Assembly: GCA_947254375.1 (NCBI GenBank)
Contig: CAMYCF010000002.1
Coordinates: forward strand, 1-64,000
Direction of reading: 5' to 3'
DNA: 64,000 nucleotides
Origin: an uncultured Mobilibacterium sp.
GTDB taxonomy: Bacteria; Bacillota; Clostridia; Peptostreptococcales; Anaerovoracaceae
The notes below the pieces were generated by a model that worked only from the letters and a program-made list of their open reading frames with translations, did no database searches and was not told the DNA's origin. Positions 58,486 through 64,000 of the stretch are shown here, piece by piece. Both the position numbers and the translations under genes were made by a program. Within the stretch, counting starts at the first letter, position 1; each line of letters opens with the position of its first letter.

Positions 58486-60336
58486 ATGAGCAAAGTAATA
58501 GGAATCGATTTGGGAACAACCAACAGTTGCGTAGCGGTACTCGAAGGCGGAGAACCTGTAGTAATCGCGAACGCGGAAGGAAGCAGAACGACCCCTTCGG
58601 TCGTAGCATTCACCAAGAACGGTGAAAGACTGGTAGGCGAGACCGCAAAGAGACAGGCGATCACCAACCCTGACAGAACGATAGCATCGATAAAGAGACA
58701 CATGGGCGAAAGTTACACCGTAGAGATCGACGGCAGAAAGTACACCCCGCAGGACATATCCGCAATGATACTGTCCAAGCTCAAAGCGGATGCCGAGTCC
58801 TACCTCGGTGAAAAAGTTACGGAAGCGGTAATCACCGTTCCTGCATATTTCTCCGACGCACAGAAACAGGCAACTAAGGACGCCGGAAAGATCGCGGGCC
58901 TCGATGTAAAAAGGATCATCAACGAGCCGACGGCCGCATCTCTCGCATACGGCCTCGACAAAGAAACGGATTCTCACAAGATCCTCGTATACGACCTCGG
59001 CGGCGGTACATTCGATGTTTCAGTACTCGAGCTCGGTGAGGGAGTTTTCCAGGTACTCGCTACAAACGGAGATACGAAACTCGGAGGAGACGACTTCGAC
59101 AACGCCGTAATGGAATTCCTTGCGGACTCTTTCAAGAAAGAGCACGATGTCGACCTCAGAAAAGACAACATGGCGATGCAGCGTCTCAAAGAGGCTGCAG
59201 AGAAAGCTAAGAAAGAGCTTTCGAGCGCACAGACGACAAAGATCAATCTGCCGTTCATAACCGTAACGAGCGACGGTCCTCTCCACATGGACATCGACCT
59301 TACGAGAGCGAGATTCGATCAGCTCACGGCCGACCTCGTCGAGAGAACGATCGAGCCGATGCACAAGGCTATGAAGGACGCGGGAGTAACGAGCGCAGAC
59401 ATAGATAAGGTAATACTCGTAGGAGGTTCCACGAGGATCCCTGCAGTCCAGGCTGCCGTACAGAAAGTAACGGGCAAGGAGCCGTTCAAGGGCATCAACC
59501 CTGACGAGTGCGTTGCAGTCGGAGCCGCTATCCAGGCGGGAGTTCTGACAGGAGAAGTAAACGAAGTACTCCTTCTCGACGTTACGCCGCTTTCACTCTC
59601 GATCGAGACGCTCGGCGGAGTTGCGACGAAGCTCATCGAAAGGAACACGACCATACCTACAAAGAAGAGCCAGATCTTCTCGACAGCTGCGGACAACCAG
59701 ACTACGGTAGACGTGCACGTAATGCAAGGTGAAAGAGAGATGGTTGCCGGAAACATCACTCTGGGACGCTTCCAGCTCACAGGCATCGCTCCTGCACCTC
59801 GCGGCATACCTCAGATCGAGGTAACGTTCGATATCGACGCTAACGGTATCGTAAACGTAAGCGCAAAAGACCTCGGAACGGGCAAAGAACAGAAGATCAC
59901 GATCACTTCTTCAACGAAGCTTTCCGACGAAGAGATACAGGCTAAGGTAAAAGAAGCCGAGAAATACGCCGCTGAAGACAAGAAGAAGAAGGAAGAAGTC
60001 GAGACGAAGAACCAGGCCGAGACCATGCTCTTCGAGACCGAGAAGCAGATGAAAGACCTCGCAGACAAGGCGACCGAAGACGAAAAAGCCAAGGTCGAAG
60101 CGGCGAGAGAAGACCTCAAGAAGGCCATGGAAGGCGACGACGTAGAGGCGATAAAATCCAAAATGGAAGCCCTTACTAACGCTTTTTACCCGATCTCCAC
60201 GAGGATCTATCAGGAAGCTCAGGCCGCTAATGCGGACGCTGCAACGGGAGCGGAGCAGGCTGCGGATGCCGGTGCGGCAGGCGGCGATAAAACAGTAGAC
60301 GCCGACTATGAAGTAGTGGACGAAGACGACAAATAG
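58486..60336 (+). CDS. dnaK: chaperone DnaK (Hsp70)
   Basis: A 616-residue Hsp70. It starts SKVIGIDLGTTNSCVAVLEG and has the phosphate-binding IINEPTAASLAYGL and VYDLGGGTFDVSVLELGEG blocks, VILVGGSTRIPAVQ, and the interdomain linker VLLLDVTPLSLSIETLGG. The substrate domain and lid complete it. The C-terminal ending DADYEVVDEDDK is of the usual acidic type. GAAAGGAAGG precedes the start. Confidence 0.97.
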   Translation: MSKVIGIDLGTTNSCVAVLEGGEPVVIANAEGSRTTPSVVAFTKNGERLVGETAKRQAITNPDRTIASIKRHMGESYTVEIDGRKYTPQDISAMILSKLKADAESYLGEKVTEAVITVPAYFSDAQKQATKDAGKIAGLDVKRIINEPTAASLAYGLDKETDSHKILVYDLGGGTFDVSVLELGEGVFQVLATNGDTKLGGDDFDNAVMEFLADSFKKEHDVDLRKDNMAMQRLKEAAEKAKKELSSAQTTKINLPFITVTSDGPLHMDIDLTRARFDQLTADLVERTIEPMHKAMKDAGVTSADIDKVILVGGSTRIPAVQAAVQKVTGKEPFKGINPDECVAVGAAIQAGVLTGEVNEVLLLDVTPLSLSIETLGGVATKLIERNTTIPTKKSQIFSTAADNQTTVDVHVMQGEREMVAGNITLGRFQLTGIAPAPRGIPQIEVTFDIDANGIVNVSAKDLGTGKEQKITITSSTKLSDEEIQAKVKEAEKYAAEDKKKKEEVETKNQAETMLFETEKQMKDLADKATEDEKAKVEAAREDLKKAMEGDDVEAIKSKMEALTNAFYPISTRIYQEAQAANADAATGAEQAADAGAAGGDKTVDADYEVVDEDDK

Positions 60337-60438
60337 TAAAAAGATAAAGCGCGGACAGCTGCCGGCTATCATGCCGGCGGCCGTTTGTGCGAAGGGACGA
60401 GAGATAAACGACAGAAACGAGCGGAAGGGAAAACACCG

Positions 60439-61587
60439 ATGGCTGATAAAAGGGATTACTACGAGGTGCTGGGAATAAACAAAGGCGCCTCGGACGATGA
60501 GATAAAAAAGGCATTCCGAAAGATGGCGATGAAATACCATCCGGACAGAAATCCCGACGACAAGGATGCCGAAGCAAAATTTAAAGAAGTCAACGAAGCG
60601 TATGCCGTGCTTTCCGACCCCGACAAGAAAAGCAAGTACGACAGGTTCGGTCACGCGGGCGTAGATCCGAATGCCGGTTTTGACGGCGGCTTCGGAGGCG
60701 GTTTCGGCGGCTTCGAAGACATCTTCGACATGTTCGGAGGCTTCGGCGGAGGCGGCTTCGGAGGTTTCGGCGGGAGAGGCGGTGCAGGTCGCGAGGCCTC
60801 ATATAAGGGGCAGGATCTTCAGAAGACGATCACGATCGATTTTACCGAAGCTCTTTTCGGATGCAAAAAGAAGATAGAGATAACAAAATCCGTAAAATGC
60901 AAGGACTGCGACGGAACGGGAGCGGCGAAGGGCACGACGAAGAAAACGTGCGACGCCTGCGGCGGCACCGGCCAGGTCCACAAGACAGTTAACACGCCTT
61001 TCGGAAGGTTCCAGTCTGCGACAGTGTGCAATAAGTGCGGCGGTACGGGAAGCATAATAGACACTCCGTGCGGTACCTGCCATGGCAGCGGAGCCGTAAG
61101 GAAGAAGGTAACGATCAATGTCGATATCCCGGCCGGAGTCGATAACGGCAGCATCATACCGATCAGAGGTCAGGGAGAAGCCGGAACTCATGGCGGACCT
61201 GCGGGAGACCTCTACATAGTGATCAACGTGAGACCGCACAGCGTATACAAGAGGGACGGGGACAACCTGTACCTCGAGATGCCGATCTCCTTCGAGGAGG
61301 CCGTACTCGGAGCGGAACTTAAAGTTCCGGGATTCGGAGAGACGTATTCGTACAAGATATCCGCCGGAACGCAGACGGGCTCGAATTTCAGGCTCAAAGG
61401 AAAGGGCGCTCCGAATGTCAGAACGGGACGCCGCGGCGATCTGTACGTGAGGGTCGTAGTCGAGATACCGACAAAACTCAGCGCCAAACAGAAAAAAGCC
61501 GTATCCGCGATGGGCGAAGAACTCGAAAAGGGCGGCTACCCGAGAAAAGAAAAATTCTCAAAGCTGAGATTCGAAGGGAAAAAGTAA
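60439..61587 (+). CDS. dnaJ: chaperone DnaJ (Hsp40)
   Basis: A 382-residue class I J-protein. The J domain carries HPD (MKYHPDRNPDDKDAEAKFKE); a Gly/Phe-rich region follows (GGFGGGFGGFEDIFDMFGG). Four CxxCxGxG zinc motifs are present (CKDCDGTG, CDACGGTG, CNKCGGTG and CGTCHGSG), then the C-terminal substrate domains. The ATG at 60439 is used since GGAAGGG precedes it; the frame is open upstream but without homology. Confidence 0.96.
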   Translation: MADKRDYYEVLGINKGASDDEIKKAFRKMAMKYHPDRNPDDKDAEAKFKEVNEAYAVLSDPDKKSKYDRFGHAGVDPNAGFDGGFGGGFGGFEDIFDMFGGFGGGGFGGFGGRGGAGREASYKGQDLQKTITIDFTEALFGCKKKIEITKSVKCKDCDGTGAAKGTTKKTCDACGGTGQVHKTVNTPFGRFQSATVCNKCGGTGSIIDTPCGTCHGSGAVRKKVTINVDIPAGVDNGSIIPIRGQGEAGTHGGPAGDLYIVINVRPHSVYKRDGDNLYLEMPISFEEAVLGAELKVPGFGETYSYKISAGTQTGSNFRLKGKGAPNVRTGRRGDLYVRVVVEIPTKLSAKQKKAVSAMGEELEKGGYPRKEKFSKLRFEGKK

Positions 61588-61611
61588 AAAGGGAAAAACT
61601 TGAATCAAATC

Positions 61612-61642
61612 AAAAAGCCTCCGCGCCGTGCGGAGGTTTTTT
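61612..61642 (+). terminator. terminator of the heat-shock operon
   Basis: CCTCCGC / GCGGAGG, a 7-bp GC-rich stem with a GCCGT loop and six Ts. Confidence 0.88.
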
Positions 61643-61702
61643 ACTGTCTGCCGCGCTACTGTCTGCTGAGCCGACCGGGCTTGTTCAGGCGTTTTTACCG
61701 AC

Positions 61703-62455
61703 TTAGATGTCGAGCTCTATCTCGACCGGGCAGTGGTCGCTGCCGTACACGTCGGTCAGGATCCTCGAATCTTTGAGCCTGTCGCGGAGGCGGTCGGATA
61801 TTATAAAATAGTCGATGCGCCAGCCTGCGTTGTTTTTACGGGCGTTGAAGCGGTACGACCACCACGAATATATTCCTTCGGCATCGGGATAGAGGTGGCG
61901 GAAAGAGTCGGTGAAACCGGAGCCGAGAAGCTCAGTCATTTTACCGCGCTCTTCGTCAGAGAAGCCCGCGTTCCCGCGGTTCGTCTTAGGGTTCTTGAGG
62001 TCGATCTCGTTGTGGGCGACATTGAGGTCTCCGCAGTAGACGACCGGTTTTTTCGCGTCGAGAGACATCAGATATCCGCGAAGGTCGTTCTCGAACTCCA
62101 TTCTGTAATCGAGCCTGCGGAGGCCGTCCTGCGCGTTCGGCACGTAGCAGCAGACCATGTAAAAATCCTCGTATTCGAGTGTGATCAGCCGCCCCTCGTC
62201 ATCGTGCGAGCCGTTTATCCCGTAGTAAGCCGCGAGCGGTTCGTGCTTCGTAAAGATCGCCGTGCCGGAATATCCCTTTTTATCCGCATAGTTATAAAAT
62301 TCAAAGTACCCTGAAGGGTGAAAATCCGCCTGCCCCTCCTGCATCTTCGTCTCCTGAAGGCAGAAGAAATCGGCGTCGGCATCGTTGAAAAAATCTTCGA
62401 AGCCTTTTTTCAGGCAGGCCCTAAAACCGTTGACGTTCCAAGAAATGAATTTCAT
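61703..62455 (-). CDS. xth: exodeoxyribonuclease III
   Basis: A 250-residue AP endonuclease / 3'-5' exonuclease. Conserved motifs are MKFISWNVNGFRACLKKGF, LQETKMQEGQ, VVYCGDLNVAHNEIDLKNP (Asp-Asn metal site), WRIDYFIIS and GSDHCPVEIEL (catalytic His). It repairs abasic sites in DNA. It is downstream of the GH25 lysozyme by 14 bases and may be cotranscribed. Confidence 0.93.
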   Translation of the reverse strand: MKFISWNVNGFRACLKKGFEDFFNDADADFFCLQETKMQEGQADFHPSGYFEFYNYADKKGYSGTAIFTKHEPLAAYYGINGSHDDEGRLITLEYEDFYMVCCYVPNAQDGLRRLDYRMEFENDLRGYLMSLDAKKPVVYCGDLNVAHNEIDLKNPKTNRGNAGFSDEERGKMTELLGSGFTDSFRHLYPDAEGIYSWWSYRFNARKNNAGWRIDYFIISDRLRDRLKDSRILTDVYGSDHCPVEIELDI

Positions 62456-62469
62456 TTTTACCTCCGCTG

Positions 62470-63630
62470 TCAGATCAGCTTCTCTATTTTGAACTGTGCA
62501 AATACCGTGTCTTTATACTTCCCGATGCCGGTCACCATGGCGTACGCCGTGCCGGGCGCGTTGTTGTTGATGTAGCCGACCCTGTAGTCGATGCCCTCGC
62601 GAAGCTCCGTGTCGCCGCTTTGGACCGTGACCTTCGGCTCTATCTTATTGCCGATGAATTTGAACTTACGATCGGCGAGCTTGATGCGGCACTGCGAGAT
62701 CGACTTCGCGTGAGCCGGCCTGACCGCTCTCGTCTCCGTCACGTTCTTCGGGTCGAAATACCAGAAGTCGCGGTCGACTGTGCCCGATATCCCGGGGACC
62801 GTTCCCTCCTGGCTGTACTGCCAGAACGAATAGTTGTACTTGTAGTCCGTCCTGTGGGCGTAGTGGGCGAGCCAGACGTTCGTCTTCGATGCGAGCTTTT
62901 CGGGGTTGTGCCTGGACGACAGGAAGTGGTTGTTCCCGTAGACCATGGACTCGTAGCCTTTTTCGTGCATCTCGTCGCAGAAAGCAAGCGAGATGGATGT
63001 CAGCATTTCGCTCGTCATAAAACCGGACCTGAGTGTTTTATCGAACCTGCCTCCGTCGACGGTCTCGTAGTCCATGACGAGTGGGAGGTCCATATCGTAA
63101 GGCTCGCATTTTTTAACGAGAAAATCGGCCTCTTTTTTCGCCTCGCTCGGGCTTAGCGCCTGCGAGAAAAAGTACGCTCCGACGAGGAGGCCCGCATCCT
63201 TCGCGCCTCTGACGTTTGCATCGAATTGAGGGTCGTGGTAGATCCGCCCCTTGCTGCTGCCGCGATAGCCTGCCCGCACGAAAACGAAATCCACGCCGGA
63301 CTTTTTGACCTTACGCCAATCGATGCTGTTGCCCTGAGAATATGAAACATCTATCCCGTCGGCGATCACATACCCGTCGAAACGCTGCGAGTGTTCATAT
63401 CCCGTGGACAGGTTTTGCTGCACGGCGTTGTGATGTATGACGGCCGCGGAGGTCGAAACGAAAAGGAACAGGGCGATTAGGATCGTTCCGAGCTTGTGCT
63501 TTTTGATCGCACGAATAAAAGAGGAAGACGATTTTCGTCCCCTCTTTCTGATGCGCGCCGACGCCCGTCGGGAAGTCGATCTGTTTGCGGGCTTCGCATG
63601 TTTTCCGTGTCTGGCGTTTTTATCGGGCAT
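62470..63630 (-). CDS. GH25 family lysozyme (N-acetylmuramidase), membrane-anchored
   Basis: A 386-residue protein. A very basic N-terminus (about 40 residues) precedes one hydrophobic helix (LGTILIALFLFVSTSAAVIH), so it is membrane-anchored or secreted. The GH25 domain has ADGIDVSYSQGNSIDWRKVK, FVFVRAGYRG, VGAYFFSQALSPSEAKKEAD and the catalytic LPLVMDYE segment, followed by FWQYSQEGTVPGISGTVDRD. The C-terminal about 70 residues (IEPKVTVQSGDTELREGIDY) form a small beta domain of unknown use. It would cleave the glycan backbone of peptidoglycan. Confidence 0.88.
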   Translation of the reverse strand: MPDKNARHGKHAKPANRSTSRRASARIRKRGRKSSSSFIRAIKKHKLGTILIALFLFVSTSAAVIHHNAVQQNLSTGYEHSQRFDGYVIADGIDVSYSQGNSIDWRKVKKSGVDFVFVRAGYRGSSKGRIYHDPQFDANVRGAKDAGLLVGAYFFSQALSPSEAKKEADFLVKKCEPYDMDLPLVMDYETVDGGRFDKTLRSGFMTSEMLTSISLAFCDEMHEKGYESMVYGNNHFLSSRHNPEKLASKTNVWLAHYAHRTDYKYNYSFWQYSQEGTVPGISGTVDRDFWYFDPKNVTETRAVRPAHAKSISQCRIKLADRKFKFIGNKIEPKVTVQSGDTELREGIDYRVGYINNNAPGTAYAMVTGIGKYKDTVFAQFKIEKLI

Positions 63631-63668
63631 AAAAGGGGTAAAATTCCTTTCTGAGATCCGCGGCCTTC

Positions 63669-63746
63669 TTCGTTCTCAATGTGCGTAAAAGTTATTCGTT
63701 CTCAATGTTCACAAAAGTTATTCGTTCTCAATGTGCATAAAAGGCA
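63669..63746 (-). repeat. 26-bp tandem triplication at the 3' end of the D-cysteine desulfhydrase-like gene
   Basis: Three head-to-tail copies start at 63669, 63695 and 63721 (plus-strand opening TTCGTTCTCAATGTGC or ..GTTC). The copy at 63721-63746 encodes the last residues (FMHIENE) of the gene; the others lie after the stop. They differ at two to four positions. Confidence 0.8.
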
Positions 63747-64000
63747 TGAGCTCTTTTTCGAATTCGACCCTGTGGTGCTCTGTATATATTCCCGGTAATC
63801 CGCCCGTATGCATGAATATGACGTTCGAGCCCTGCGGGATGTCGCCTTTCCTGATTATGTCGAGGAGACCGGCGAATGTCTTGCCCGTATAGCAAGGGTC
63901 GAGGATTATGGCTTCTTTTCTCGCCATGTAGTATACGGCTTCCCTGACTTCTTTCACCGGGTTGTTGTAGTCGCCGAAGTCGTATTCGGTGCGGACGAAG
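63718..64000 (-). CDS. D-cysteine desulfhydrase / ACC deaminase-like PLP enzyme, partial
   Basis: The last 93 residues of a PLP enzyme; the frame stays open to the window edge. It reads TEYDFGDYNN, then AIILDPCYTGKTFAGLLDII and NVIFMHTGGLPGIY, the block that in this family (ACC deaminase and D-cysteine desulfhydrase) binds the PLP phosphate and carboxylate. ACC deaminases share this, so the substrate cannot be settled from the fragment. The usual catalytic lysine lies outside the window. Its stop codon region is triplicated (63669-63746). Confidence 0.72.
   Translation of the reverse strand, partial: FVRTEYDFGDYNNPVKEVREAVYYMARKEAIILDPCYTGKTFAGLLDIIRKGDIPQGSNVIFMHTGGLPGIYTEHHRVEFEKELMPFMHIENE

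Noticed and set aside
63669..63746. CRISPR-like repeats
   Set aside because: The copies are directly adjacent without spacers and derive from a gene 3' end; it is a tandem duplication.

Overview
The window looks like a contiguous piece of chromosome from an anaerobic, Gram-positive-type Firmicute of the class Clostridia. The evidence is a CIRCE-controlled hrcA-grpE-dnaK-dnaJ operon, a dlt (D-alanyl teichoic acid) operon with dltX, LicD and LytR-CpsA-Psr proteins, GW/WYY cell-wall-binding repeats, strong Shine-Dalgarno sites and a full selenocysteine system. Coding DNA is of roughly balanced G+C. One stretch (about 53.15-56.6 kb) is visibly AT-rich and full of broken genes. A member of Family XIII / Anaerovoracaceae is a guess only; no rRNA is present to fix the taxonomy.

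Layout. 0-0.7 kb: fragment of a cell-wall-binding repeat protein. 0.7-15.5 kb: one long plus-strand surface-polysaccharide operon behind a near-consensus promoter. It has an aminotransferase, a phosphoglycosyl transferase, glycosyltransferases, all five enzymes of the UDP-ManNAc(3NAc)A pathway (WbpA/B/E/D/I type), a flippase, an LCP ligase, LicD and a polymerase-like protein, and ends at a terminator. 15.6-15.8 kb: a candidate stand-alone structured RNA with its own promoter, closing stem and U-run. 15.9-20.4 kb: malic enzyme, fumarase, a membrane protein with a low-complexity N-terminus, and hibernation factor HPF. 20.7-25.1 kb: dltABCD followed by dltX. 25.2-26.8 kb: a leucine-rich-repeat / cell-wall-binding pseudogene with three lesions. 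26.9-31.2 kb: purine nucleoside phosphorylase, acyl-CoA ligase, DUF4143-type ATPase. 31.2-37.6 kb: hom-lysC-asd on the minus strand, divergent from thrC-thrB (aspartate to threonine).

37.7-46.3 kb is a selenium region: a LysR regulator, an iron-ADH-like protein that lost its metal ligands, selD (itself a selenoprotein read through an in-frame UGA), a cysteine desulfurase-like gene, tRNA-Sec, selA and selB. 46.7-53.1 kb: thioredoxin reductase, an Mrp-type Fe-S carrier ATPase, a cupin regulator and potABCD polyamine transport. 53.2-56.6 kb: a decayed island with an ISL3-like transposase remnant, type III restriction remnants, a DUF4926 gene and IS-like repeats. 56.6-61.6 kb: the heat-shock operon. 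61.7-64 kb: exonuclease III, a GH25 lysozyme and the 3' part of a D-cysteine desulfhydrase-like gene.

How it fits together: the first 15 kb builds and exports a polysaccharide containing a diacetamido-uronic acid, and LCP would attach it to the wall. LicD and the GW-repeat proteins suggest phosphocholine-like decoration, and Dlt adds D-alanine to teichoic acids. The selenium region supplies selenophosphate (SelD), Ser-to-Sec conversion on tRNA-Sec (SelA) and delivery to UGA (SelB). Two genome-wide-looking patterns stand out: frame-independent enrichment of RTAAAA/TTTTAY, and tandem duplication of gene 3' ends across the stop codon at four separate genes.
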